DNA from: Fusobacteria bacterium ZRK30
GTDB taxonomy: Bacteria; Fusobacteriota; Fusobacteriia; Fusobacteriales; Fusobacteriaceae
Direction of reading: 5' to 3'
Length of the DNA: 64,000 nt
NCBI GenBank assembly: GCA_024628785.1
Contig: CP102404.1
Coordinates: forward strand, 186,001 to 250,000
The notes under the pieces are model-generated. The model had not been told where the DNA came from. It searched no databases and saw nothing but the letters and a program-made list of their open reading frames with translations. Below, in pieces: positions 22,953-30,992 of the stretch (position 1 is its first letter; every line of letters begins with the position of its first letter). Position numbers and translations under genes: made by a program.

Positions 22953-24170
22953 ATGAAAACATATGAATATATAGTTGTAGGTGGAGGACCCGCCGGTATA
23001 TTTTCTGCAATATATGCAGGAAGCTTCGGGGTAAAAACTGCAATTTTAGAAAAAAAAAATAGGATGGGAAAAAAAATATTGGTCGCCGGTTCAGGTCAAT
23101 GCAATATAACCCATACTGGAGAGGTCAAAGATTTTTTAACTAAATACGGAGACCACGGTAAATTTTTGCGAACAGCAATCTATAAATATTCTCCCCAAGA
23201 TCTGCAAAGTTTCTTTAAAGATAATGGGTTGGAACTAGTTCCCAGGGAAGACGGTAAAATATTCCCTATAACTAAACGATCTGTAGACGTTGTAGAGCTC
23301 CTCTATACCCTGTGTAAAAAATACAGTGTTGATATAATAGAAGAGTGTGAGGTATTATCTATAACACACGATAATAACTTTAATTTAAATACCAGTTTAG
23401 GAGAATTCAACTCTAAAAATATTTTACTTTCTACTGGTGGAATCACATTCCCTCAAACAGGGAGCGATGGTCAGGGATACAGGTTCGCCAAAACTTTAGG
23501 CCATAAAATAGTAGAACCAAAACCATGTCTTACACCGGTATACATAAGGAATTATCCCTTCACTGAATTAGCAGGGATCTCTTTTAAAGATATATCGATC
23601 AGTGTCTTTGACAGGGATAAAAAAATAAATTCTTCCAAGGGAGATATACTATTTACCCATAAAAATCTTAGCGGCCCGGGAATTTTAGATAACTCGAGAT
23701 ATATGAAAAAAGGAAATCAGATTTCATTTAATTTTATAGATATGACTGCAGAAGAATTCAAGGAAGATTTCATCGAATATACCAATGCTCATGGCAAAAA
23801 TTTAACTAAAACTTTTTTAAACACTTATAATTTGCCTGAAAGATTTATTAAAAATATGCTTTTTGAAGCTGAAATATGTGAATGTATAAAGATCTCCAGC
23901 TTAACTAAAAAGATGAGAGATGATCTCGGAAAGCTTCTCACCGATTATCAATATGAGATAACTAAATTAGGTGGTATCGATATAGGAATGGCTACTAACG
24001 GCGGAATCAACTTAAAGGAGATCAACCCTAAAACTATGGAATCCAAACTGGTTAAAGGACTTTATTTTGCAGGTGAGATCATGGATATTGACGGTGATAC
24101 CGGAGGATATAATATCCAGGCTGCAATATCAACAGGGATCTTAGCCGCAAGGAGTATAGCTAAAAGCTAA
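22953..24170 (+). CDS. NAD(P)/FAD-dependent oxidoreductase, BaiN/HI0933 family
   Basis: 405 residues. The FAD-binding GxGxxG motif is at the start (YIVVGGGPAGIFSAIYAG, residues 6-23), followed by GRxxxV-like KKILVAGSGQCNITH, which marks this family. Then come STGGITFPQTGSDGQGY and a C-terminal flavin contact GLYFAGEIMDIDGDTGGYN. The family includes RdsA-like and bile-acid-linked flavoproteins, but most members are uncharacterised and the substrate here is unknown. An AAGGAAG site precedes the ATG. A coiled-coil protein follows after 38 bases and may be co-transcribed. Confidence 0.88.
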   Translation: MKTYEYIVVGGGPAGIFSAIYAGSFGVKTAILEKKNRMGKKILVAGSGQCNITHTGEVKDFLTKYGDHGKFLRTAIYKYSPQDLQSFFKDNGLELVPREDGKIFPITKRSVDVVELLYTLCKKYSVDIIEECEVLSITHDNNFNLNTSLGEFNSKNILLSTGGITFPQTGSDGQGYRFAKTLGHKIVEPKPCLTPVYIRNYPFTELAGISFKDISISVFDRDKKINSSKGDILFTHKNLSGPGILDNSRYMKKGNQISFNFIDMTAEEFKEDFIEYTNAHGKNLTKTFLNTYNLPERFIKNMLFEAEICECIKISSLTKKMRDDLGKLLTDYQYEITKLGGIDIGMATNGGINLKEINPKTMESKLVKGLYFAGEIMDIDGDTGGYNIQAAISTGILAARSIAKS

Positions 24171-24208
24171 TAATCGATAAAATAAAAAAATAGGAGGACA
24201 ATTTAAAT

Positions 24209-24877
24209 ATGAAATTAGAAAAAGTTAAAGAATTTAAAAAATTTGCCAGTGAGGTGATATTAAAAGTTTTGATGAAGATGGACAAAGACTACCAAAACTA
24301 TCAAAATTTAGATGACTATGATGGGATGCAGAAAGTTAAATTGGAGTTTATTCCTAAATATGAAAAATTATATCTTGAATTTTCCAATGATATCTCAGAA
24401 AATCTAGATGATCTAGATGACAAAAAAATAGAATCTTTAATGGGTATTGTCAATGATATTATGAAGGTTCACAATATAAATATTGACTATATCTTAGACG
24501 AGATGGAAAAAAGGGAAAAATTAAAGGGGAAATCCGGTGCGGAAGCTGTTGAAAAATTATTTAAATATCAAATCAAAGAATTAGAATCAAAGATGGAAAA
24601 ATTATTAACACAAGCCGATACCATCTTAGACAATGAAGGAAAACTAGAAGCAGAGTTAAGGGACGCCATCCAAGAGGATGATCAGATGAAGATCTTAGAT
24701 CAACTAGTTGTTGTTAGAAGTAAGTGGAGTACTCTGGAAAAGAAAACCATCCAGTGTAAATCAGCATTGGACGGGTTAAAGGACTCTCTGATAAAAAAAT
24801 GGACCTATGATATCTACGGTACTATCCCTCAGGAAGAACTTAAAAAAGTTTTCAGTGCTCAAATGAAAAATAAATAA
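24209..24877 (+). CDS. Predicted coiled-coil cytosolic protein, function unknown
   Basis: 222 residues, very rich in Lys, Glu, Asp and Leu, with no signal peptide and no hydrophobic segment. The middle (about residues 105-165) looks like a long amphipathic helix (EAVEKLFKYQIKELESKMEK), suggesting a dimeric coiled coil. It has a strong AGGAGGA site 9 bases before the ATG. It may share a transcript with the upstream flavoprotein. I recognise no family. Confidence 0.65.
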   Translation: MKLEKVKEFKKFASEVILKVLMKMDKDYQNYQNLDDYDGMQKVKLEFIPKYEKLYLEFSNDISENLDDLDDKKIESLMGIVNDIMKVHNINIDYILDEMEKREKLKGKSGAEAVEKLFKYQIKELESKMEKLLTQADTILDNEGKLEAELRDAIQEDDQMKILDQLVVVRSKWSTLEKKTIQCKSALDGLKDSLIKKWTYDIYGTIPQEELKKVFSAQMKNK

Positions 24878-24929
24878 AATTACTAATATTCACAGTAAAA
24901 AGATGGATTAATCTAGTTTTCACTAGATA

Positions 24930-24958
24930 TTGCACAAGTCAAATTACTATGTTAAAAT
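24930..24958 (+). promoter_or_regulatory. Possible promoter of the cyclophilin pair
   Basis: TTGCAC, 17-base spacer, TAAAAT preceded by TGT. The predicted start near 24965 would fall inside or just after the first ribosome binding site (24959-24963), which bears on start choice in the next gene. Confidence 0.45.
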
Positions 24959-24974
24959 GGAGGTATATTTCGAT

Positions 24975-25628
24975 ATGAATACAGGAACTAGAATAGCAAT
25001 AAATGTGATAGTTATCTTAATCATCATATTTTTTGTAATGAAAAGAAGAGCAAACAACGTAAAAAATTCAACTACAATACAAAAGGAGGCAACAATCGTG
25101 TCAAACACAAATTTAATTGCAAAGATCAAAACTAATAAGGGAGATATCAATATAAAATTATTTCCAAATGAAACACCATTTACAGTACTTAACTTCGTAA
25201 ACTTATCTAAGAAAGGGTACTACAACAACTTAAAATTCCATAGAGTTATCGCTGACTTTATGATTCAAGGTGGATGCCCACAAGGTACAGGAATGGGTGG
25301 TCCTGGATATAACTTCAAAGACGAATTCGTAAGAGAATTAGTATTCGATAAGCCTGGAATCTTAGCTATGGCTAACTCTGGTCCAAATACAAATGGTTCT
25401 CAATTTTTCATCACTCATACAGAAACTTCTTGGTTAAACCATAAGCATACTATCTTCGGAGAAGTTGTATCTTCTGAAGATCAAGATGTAGTTAACAAAG
25501 TAGCTCAAAATGATATCATAGAAACTATTGAGATCACTGGAGATGTAGATGCATTTTTAGAAGCAAACAAGGAACTTTTAGCTGAATTAAATAAAGAGTT
25601 AGCTAAAGATTTCCCTAACTTAAAATAA
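24975..25628 (+). CDS. Membrane-anchored cyclophilin-type peptidyl-prolyl isomerase
   Basis: Speeds cis-trans isomerisation at proline during folding. From the ATG at 24975 (GGAGG 11 bases upstream) it has 217 residues: an N-terminal transmembrane helix (about residues 6-22), a short linker, and a cyclophilin domain from about residue 45. Catalytic-core motifs are FHRVIADFMIQGGCP, GTGMGGPGYNFKDE and LAMANSGPNTNGSQFFI. A second in-frame start, GTG at 25098, has an even better AAAAGGAGG site and would give a soluble 176-residue protein beginning exactly at the domain. Both forms may be made. The next gene encodes a lipoprotein paralogue. Confidence 0.92.
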   Translation: MNTGTRIAINVIVILIIIFFVMKRRANNVKNSTTIQKEATIVSNTNLIAKIKTNKGDINIKLFPNETPFTVLNFVNLSKKGYYNNLKFHRVIADFMIQGGCPQGTGMGGPGYNFKDEFVRELVFDKPGILAMANSGPNTNGSQFFITHTETSWLNHKHTIFGEVVSSEDQDVVNKVAQNDIIETIEITGDVDAFLEANKELLAELNKELAKDFPNLK

Positions 25629-25651
25629 TTCTAAAATTCGGAGGTATACAC

Positions 25652-26659
25652 ATGAAAAAAATATCACTTATCTCTGCACTCCTCCTACTTCTAGTTTTAG
25701 GAGGGTGCTCATCTATCAGAAGAGCCATGAGAGCCGGAGAAGTCGCAAAAATCAATAATATCAAAGCAACAATAGTTACTACTCAAGGGGATATCAACTT
25801 CTATCTTTATCCAGAAGCTGCTCCTGTTACAGTAGCAAACTTTATAAACCTAGCTAAAAGAGGTTTTTATGATGACCTAAAATTCCATAGAGTTGTAGAT
25901 AACTTTATGGCTCAGGGAGGAGACCCTTTAGAAACAGGTTTAGGTGGCCCCGGTTATCAGATTGAAGATGAATTTGTAGAGTGGTTGGATTTCTACCAGA
26001 CAGGTATGTTGGCTATGGCAAATGCAGGTCCTAATACTGGTGGTTCTCAATTTTTCATGACAATGTACGCAGCTGACTGGTTAAATCAGAAACATACAGT
26101 ATTTGGAGAAGTTATCTCCGATGCTGATCTAGGTGTTATTAGAAAGTTGGAAATAGGAGACAGGATCAGAGAGATCAGGTTCGAAGGAGATATAGATTTC
26201 TTCTTGGCACTTGAAAAAGACAGAGTTGATTTTTGGAATGAGACTTTAGACAGAAATTTTCCAGATTTAAAAAAATATCCGGTAAAAGATATTACTGATC
26301 CAATTTTTACTGAAACTTATACTAACTATAAGGATGAACTAGAAAGAATCCAAGAGACAAAATTAAAAACATCTAAACCTTATGATCCAAAATTTATTCC
26401 AGCTTGGATAAGATATATAGATAATAAGTATACTGCTGCTAAAAAGAAAGAAGAAGTTTCTTCTAGCGAAAGATTAGAAGAACGTAACGAAGACAACCTC
26501 TCCGTTATAGCTACTTCTGTTACTGTCAGTAAATCTGACAACGTAACAAGCGAAGATGTATCTGTAGTTACCAGTGATGACACAGGTACTATTACTGAAA
26601 CTTCTACAGAGAGCAGTTCTGAATCTTCAGATAAACCTGAAGAACCAGAAACAAAGTAA
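25652..26659 (+). CDS. Lipoprotein cyclophilin-type peptidyl-prolyl isomerase
   Basis: 335 residues. The signal peptide ends in a lipobox (LLVLGGC, Cys19), so the mature protein is lipid-anchored outside the cytoplasm. The cyclophilin domain (about residues 40-195) has FHRVVDNFMAQGGDP, GLGGPGYQIEDE and LAMANAGPNTGGSQFFM. It is followed by an unrelated charged region (to about 275) and a low-complexity Ser/Thr/Glu tail that may span the wall or periplasm. It follows the membrane-anchored paralogue by 23 bases with GGAGG before the ATG, so the two form an operon serving two compartments. Confidence 0.92.
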   Translation: MKKISLISALLLLLVLGGCSSIRRAMRAGEVAKINNIKATIVTTQGDINFYLYPEAAPVTVANFINLAKRGFYDDLKFHRVVDNFMAQGGDPLETGLGGPGYQIEDEFVEWLDFYQTGMLAMANAGPNTGGSQFFMTMYAADWLNQKHTVFGEVISDADLGVIRKLEIGDRIREIRFEGDIDFFLALEKDRVDFWNETLDRNFPDLKKYPVKDITDPIFTETYTNYKDELERIQETKLKTSKPYDPKFIPAWIRYIDNKYTAAKKKEEVSSSERLEERNEDNLSVIATSVTVSKSDNVTSEDVSVVTSDDTGTITETSTESSSESSDKPEEPETK

Positions 26660-26669
26660 TAAATTTTAT

Positions 26670-26713
26670 AAAAAGGAAAAGAACTTTCAATTAAGAAAGC
26701 TCTTTTCCTTTTT
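26670..26713 (+). terminator. Bidirectional terminator between the cyclophilin lipoprotein and pdxT
   Basis: AAAAGGAAAAGA..CTTTC and GAAAG..TCTTTTCCTTTT form a long stem with a 6-base loop; T-runs on both strands serve the two converging transcripts. Confidence 0.8.
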
Positions 26714-26715
26714 TA

Positions 26716-27285
26716 CTATCTACCTAGCATATCTATAAAATATCTATGCATCTCTAAATTATCTGTCAATTCAGGGTGAAAAGATGTTACCAGCAAATTA
26801 TTTTCTCTTGCAGCCACTATCCTTCCATCTACTTTCCCTAGTATTTCTACATTTTTTCCCACACTCTCTATATAGGGTGCCCGTATGAAGACCATGGGAA
26901 TTTTATTCTCTATCCCCTTAAAAATACCGTCTATCTTAAAACTTCCCAGCTGTCTACCATAACCATTTCTCCTCACCACAATATCCATAAGGGGCAGATG
27001 GATTACCTTATCATCAGCTATCTCTTTAGCCAATAAGATCATCCCGGCACAGGTTCCCCAAACAGGAAGTCCCCCTCTGATCTTTTGAATCAAAATTTCT
27101 TTCAGGTTAAAATCTACCAAAAGTTTACCCATGGCGGTACTCTCCCCACCAGGAAGAATAAGAGCATCTACAGAGTTTAAATCTTCAATTTTTCTAACTT
27201 CAACCCCTTTATAGCCAAGAGTTTTTATAATATCTATATGTTCACGAAAAGCACCTTGGAGTGCTAAAACACCTATACACTTCAC
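26716..27285 (-). CDS. pdxT: Pyridoxal 5'-phosphate synthase, glutaminase subunit
   Basis: Releases ammonia from glutamine for PdxS. At 189 residues it is the usual size. It has the class I glutaminase features LALQGAFREH at the N-terminus, LPGGESTAMG, the nucleophile Cys in VWGTCAGMILLA near residue 80, and the His-Glu pair in TSFHPELT near the C-terminus. Only one base separates it from pdxS upstream, so the two are co-translated, as in the stable PdxST complex. Its terminator is shared with the converging cyclophilin operon. Confidence 0.97.
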   Translation of the reverse strand: MKCIGVLALQGAFREHIDIIKTLGYKGVEVRKIEDLNSVDALILPGGESTAMGKLLVDFNLKEILIQKIRGGLPVWGTCAGMILLAKEIADDKVIHLPLMDIVVRRNGYGRQLGSFKIDGIFKGIENKIPMVFIRAPYIESVGKNVEILGKVDGRIVAARENNLLVTSFHPELTDNLEMHRYFIDMLGR

Positions 27286-27286
27286 C

Positions 27287-28159
27287 TTAATATCCCCTGT
27301 GAGCCATTAATTCATTGGTATCTATAGAGTAAACATTTATCCCCACCATGGCTTCTCCAAGATTGGTAGAAATTTCAGCTAAAATTTTAGGATCATTATA
27401 ATGAGTTACAGCCTTAACTACAGCAGCAGCTCTCTTTCTCGGATCACCAGATTTGAATATCCCCGATCCTACAAATACTCCGTCACAACCTAACTGCATC
27501 ATCATAGCTGCATCGGCAGGTGTAGCTACACCACCAGCAGCAAAGTTTACAACTGGAAGTTTACCGTTTTCATGGATATATTCCACCAGATCTATGGGAG
27601 CCCCCAGTTCCTTGGCTGCGTTGTAAAGTTCATCTTTTGAAAGTCCCTGAACTCTGCTTATCTCGTTATTCATCATCCTCATATGTCTTACAGCTTCTAT
27701 AACATCTCCCGTTCCAGGCTCACCTTTAGTCCTGATCATTGATGCCCCTTCACTGATTCTCCTGAGAGCTTCTCCAAGATTTTTGGCTCCACAAACAAAT
27801 GGCACACTGTAGTTTGATTTATTTATATGAAGTGCAGGATCAGCAGGTGTCAGCACTTCACTCTCATCGATATAGTCAACTTCTAACGCTTCTAAGATCT
27901 GTGCTTCTACAAAGTGACCAATTCTTACCTTGGCCATAACAGGTATAGATACAGCAGCTTGAATTTTTTTGATCATATCAGGATCTGAGGCTCTAGCTAC
28001 TCCTCCATCCTTTCTGATGTCCGCCGGAACTCTCTCAAGGGCCATTACCGCACAAGCTCCTGCCTGCTCAGCTATTATTGCTTCCTCGGCATTGGTTACA
28101 TCCATTATAACTCCGCCCTTTAACATCTGTGCTAAATTTTTATTCAATTCATATCTCAT
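27287..28159 (-). CDS. pdxS: Pyridoxal 5'-phosphate synthase, synthase subunit
   Basis: Builds PLP from ribose 5-phosphate, glyceraldehyde 3-phosphate and ammonia. Its 290 residues match the strongly conserved family. Motifs: [51 protein letters not shown] with the catalytic Lys, and [26 protein letters not shown] site precedes the ATG. It is divergent from the MocR-type regulator at 28271, whose PLP-binding domain would sense the product. The deoxyxylulose-independent pathway needs no other gene. Confidence 0.98.
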   Translation of the reverse strand: MRYELNKNLAQMLKGGVIMDVTNAEEAIIAEQAGACAVMALERVPADIRKDGGVARASDPDMIKKIQAAVSIPVMAKVRIGHFVEAQILEALEVDYIDESEVLTPADPALHINKSNYSVPFVCGAKNLGEALRRISEGASMIRTKGEPGTGDVIEAVRHMRMMNNEISRVQGLSKDELYNAAKELGAPIDLVEYIHENGKLPVVNFAAGGVATPADAAMMMQLGCDGVFVGSGIFKSGDPRKRAAAVVKAVTHYNDPKILAEISTNLGEAMVGINVYSIDTNELMAHRGY

Positions 28160-28188
28160 ACTTTATCCCCCTTTATAATGTTTTTTCT

Positions 28189-28225
28189 TTGACACTATCA
28201 TACGCCTCATATATAATATATTCAA
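28189..28225. promoter_or_regulatory. Overlapping divergent promoters of pdxR and pdxST
   Basis: Plus strand: TTGACA (28189-28194), 17 bases, TATAAT (28212-28217), a perfect consensus promoter for the regulator. Minus strand: TTGAAT (28225-28220), 17 bases, TATGAT (28202-28197) for pdxST. The two share the same DNA, so polymerase can occupy only one at a time. A small inverted repeat, TGTA..TACA, lies downstream of the plus -10. Confidence 0.75.
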
Positions 28226-28270
28226 TCATAACTATAAAAAGTGTACCGATACAATTAAGGAGGAGATAAG

Positions 28271-29662
28271 ATGAATTTAGATAATCAGCAGACACTGTAC
28301 CTTCAGATATACGAAACAATCAAACATGATATTATCGAAAATAAATATGCAGAACACGAAAAACTCCCATCTATTCGAAATTTGGCTAAAAAATTAGGAG
28401 TCAACAATATAACCATTGTAAAAGCCTATGATACCCTGGAAAAAGACCGATATGTTTATAAAAAAAGGGGGAGCGGGGTCTATGTAAACAACCTCAATAT
28501 AAAAAAAAACATCTTAGAGGAAGAGATCCTTATGGAAACCTTTAAATATGGTAAATTAGATGTAGAGGGGGAGATTAACTTCGCCAATAGTAATCCCAAC
28601 GGGAATTATTTCCCCATTACAAAGTTTAAAAATTGCATAAATTTTGTAATAGACAGAGATCAGGAAAAAATATTTGCCTACGAAGATCCAAAGGGTTATG
28701 CAGGATTAAGGAATATTATCTCGAAACATTTAGAAGGTGAAAAAATAATGACCCATCCTGAAGATATTCAAATAATCTCTGGAGCCCAGCAGGGAATCGA
28801 TCTCATAACCAAGTCTTTAATTCACTTGGGAGACAATGTAATCATTGAAAATCCCAGTTATTCCGGAGCTATTACATCCTTTAAAAGAGGAGGAGCCAAG
28901 GTTATAGATGTCCCACTATTAGAAGATGGTATAGACCTAAAGAGTCTAAAAAAAATACTGGCTAAAGAAAAAATATCATATCTATATCTCATGACAAATT
29001 TTCATAACCCCACTGGGATCTCCTACTCTAAAAAAAAGAAATTAAAAATTTTAGAATTAGCAGAAAAACATGATTTTTATATAATTGAAGATGACTCCAG
29101 CTCAGATCTTTACTATAAAGATAAACCTTTTTCACTAAAATCTATGGATATAGATGAAAGGGTAATATACATCAAAAGTTATTCCAGAATATTTATGCCA
29201 GGTCTCAGATTAGGATTTCTCATCGCTCCCAAGGATAAATTAAAATATATCTCATTTACTAAATTTCATACAGATATATCGACTCCTGGTTTGATTCAGA
29301 GAGCTTTTGAACACTACCTGAGCTCAGATTCATGGGAGATACATACTAAAAAATTAAGATCTATCTATAAGAAAAAATTCGAAGTAGCCTACGATCTACT
29401 CAAGAAAATTGAGCATCTTAAATTATTTGCAGTTCCCCAGGGAGGCTTGTATTTCTGGGTAAAACTGGATAAAGTCTCCAGTGAAGCTCTTTTTTTGAAA
29501 GCTCTGCAAAAAAAAGTAGGAATCCTCCCTGGATCTATATTTAAACTGGATGAAAAAAGCGATGGGTGGGTAAGACTTTGTTTTGCCGACGTAGAAATAG
29601 AGGAGATAAAAAAAGGATTAAAGATTTTAAAAGAATCTGTAGAAGAGCTCTATAATTTATAA
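28271..29662 (+). CDS. pdxR: MocR/GntR-family regulator with aminotransferase domain, PdxR type
   Basis: 463 residues in the MocR layout: a winged-helix GntR domain (about 1-75; LPSIRNLAKKLGVNNITIVKAYDTLEKDRYVY) fused to a fold-type I aminotransferase-like domain. The PLP Lys lies in IKSYSRIFMPGLRLGF, with GAQQGIDLI and FHNPTG upstream. Divergence from pdxST and the shared promoter region make it the likely PLP-sensing activator of pdxST and repressor of itself; this is inference from known PdxR systems. AGGAGGAG precedes the ATG. It could control other PLP genes too. Confidence 0.88.
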   Translation: MNLDNQQTLYLQIYETIKHDIIENKYAEHEKLPSIRNLAKKLGVNNITIVKAYDTLEKDRYVYKKRGSGVYVNNLNIKKNILEEEILMETFKYGKLDVEGEINFANSNPNGNYFPITKFKNCINFVIDRDQEKIFAYEDPKGYAGLRNIISKHLEGEKIMTHPEDIQIISGAQQGIDLITKSLIHLGDNVIIENPSYSGAITSFKRGGAKVIDVPLLEDGIDLKSLKKILAKEKISYLYLMTNFHNPTGISYSKKKKLKILELAEKHDFYIIEDDSSSDLYYKDKPFSLKSMDIDERVIYIKSYSRIFMPGLRLGFLIAPKDKLKYISFTKFHTDISTPGLIQRAFEHYLSSDSWEIHTKKLRSIYKKKFEVAYDLLKKIEHLKLFAVPQGGLYFWVKLDKVSSEALFLKALQKKVGILPGSIFKLDEKSDGWVRLCFADVEIEEIKKGLKILKESVEELYNL

Positions 29663-29810
29663 TTTTTCTATAATTTATATTTTTTTCGTCTAAATATTAG
29701 ACTATTTAGATATTTTTCTTACCATTTTTTTTTTAGTATAATAAGAATGAATTTAATTGAACTATAAGTGAACATCATTTATTATATATTTTATTTTGGA
29801 GGAGATCATA

Positions 29811-30899
29811 TTGAAAAAACTTTTAATGACACCAGGACCTACCAATGTTCCTGAAGAGATCAGAAAAAAAATGGCTGAAGATGTCATCCACCACAGGATG
29901 GCAGACTATAAAAAACTATTTAACGATGTCAGTGAAGATCTGAAACAATTTTTTAAAACCAAACAGGAAGTTCTTACTTTAACCTGTTCAGGTACCGGAG
30001 TTATGGAAGCTGCTGTTGTAAATTTATTTTCAAAGAAAGAAAAAGTGCTGGTAATAAATACAGGAAATTTTGGACAGCGATTTGTAGAGATTGCAACTAC
30101 TTACGACCTTGACGTTATTGACTTAAAATATGAATGGGGTTCTACCTATGATCTAAAGGATGTCAAGGAGATAATCCTTAGTAATCCCAATCTAAAGGGA
30201 ATCTTCATTACCCACAGTGAAACTTCTACCGGGGTTTTAAACGATATTCAGAGTATCGGAGCTCTTACAAAGGATACAGATATCCTTTTAGTTGTAGATT
30301 CTGTCAGCGGTATGGTTGTAAACCCACTGGAATTTGACGATTGGTCCCTTGACTGCGTCATTGCCGGAAGTCAAAAAGGTTTTTTACTCCCTCCAGGTCT
30401 GGCATTTGTAGCTCTTAGTGAGAAAGCAAAAAAAGCTATGGAAATATCAAACTTACCTAAATTTTATTTTGATCTAAAAAAATATATCAAATTTTTAAAA
30501 GAGAAACAACAAAACCCTTATACACCTGCCATTTCATTGGTGGTTGGTCTTAAATGTGCCTGTGATATGCTCTTGGAGGAGGGCTTAGATTCCATCCAAT
30601 TAAAGCATACAAAACTTCGAAAATATCTAGGAGAAGAACTTATAAAGCTGGGGTTTGAATATTTTGTAAAAGATGAAAATGCCAGAGGAAATACCTTGGT
30701 TGCAGTGACCCATAAAGAAATTGAAGATATGGATGAATTTAGGGGAATAATTGATAAAAATGGAGTCAGCATCGCAGGGGGACAAGGGAAATATTCCGGA
30801 AAACTCCTTCGAATAGGATGTCTTGGGAAAATAACGAAAACAGATATAGATAGAACGATAAAAGAGATAAAAAAGCAACGTGACGTTGCATCTAGATAA
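29811..30899 (+). CDS. Class V aminotransferase (alanine--glyoxylate / serine--pyruvate type)
   Basis: PLP enzyme of 362 residues from a TTG start at 29811, six bases after GGAGGAG. The N-terminus LLMTPGPTNVPEEIRKKMAED is diagnostic of the alanine:glyoxylate / serine:pyruvate aminotransferase group. Other motifs are TCSGTGVMEAA, VVDSVSGMVVNPL with the cofactor Asp, and the Schiff-base Lys in AGSQKGFLLPPG. The substrate is not certain. The last codons (KKQRDVASR) are encoded by a copy of the palindrome that acts as a terminator on the other strand elsewhere, so the C-terminus may have been rewritten by that repeat. Pyruvate carboxylase follows after 93 bases. Confidence 0.88.
   Translation: MKKLLMTPGPTNVPEEIRKKMAEDVIHHRMADYKKLFNDVSEDLKQFFKTKQEVLTLTCSGTGVMEAAVVNLFSKKEKVLVINTGNFGQRFVEIATTYDLDVIDLKYEWGSTYDLKDVKEIILSNPNLKGIFITHSETSTGVLNDIQSIGALTKDTDILLVVDSVSGMVVNPLEFDDWSLDCVIAGSQKGFLLPPGLAFVALSEKAKKAMEISNLPKFYFDLKKYIKFLKEKQQNPYTPAISLVVGLKCACDMLLEEGLDSIQLKHTKLRKYLGEELIKLGFEYFVKDENARGNTLVAVTHKEIEDMDEFRGIIDKNGVSIAGGQGKYSGKLLRIGCLGKITKTDIDRTIKEIKKQRDVASR
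30869..30889 (-). repeat. Terminator-like palindrome, copy 2, inside the end of the aminotransferase gene
   Basis: GCAACGTGACGTTGC with an adjacent A6 run, identical to the purH-purD terminator. Here no minus-strand gene needs termination and the palindrome encodes the last residues of a plus-strand protein. Confidence 0.75.
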
Positions 30900-30992
30900 A
30901 CATTAATTTAAAGATTTGATAAAATTTAGGTTATATATTAATTTATAATTTCCTAGACAATAATAAAAGTTTTATTATAGATGGAGGTTGGA

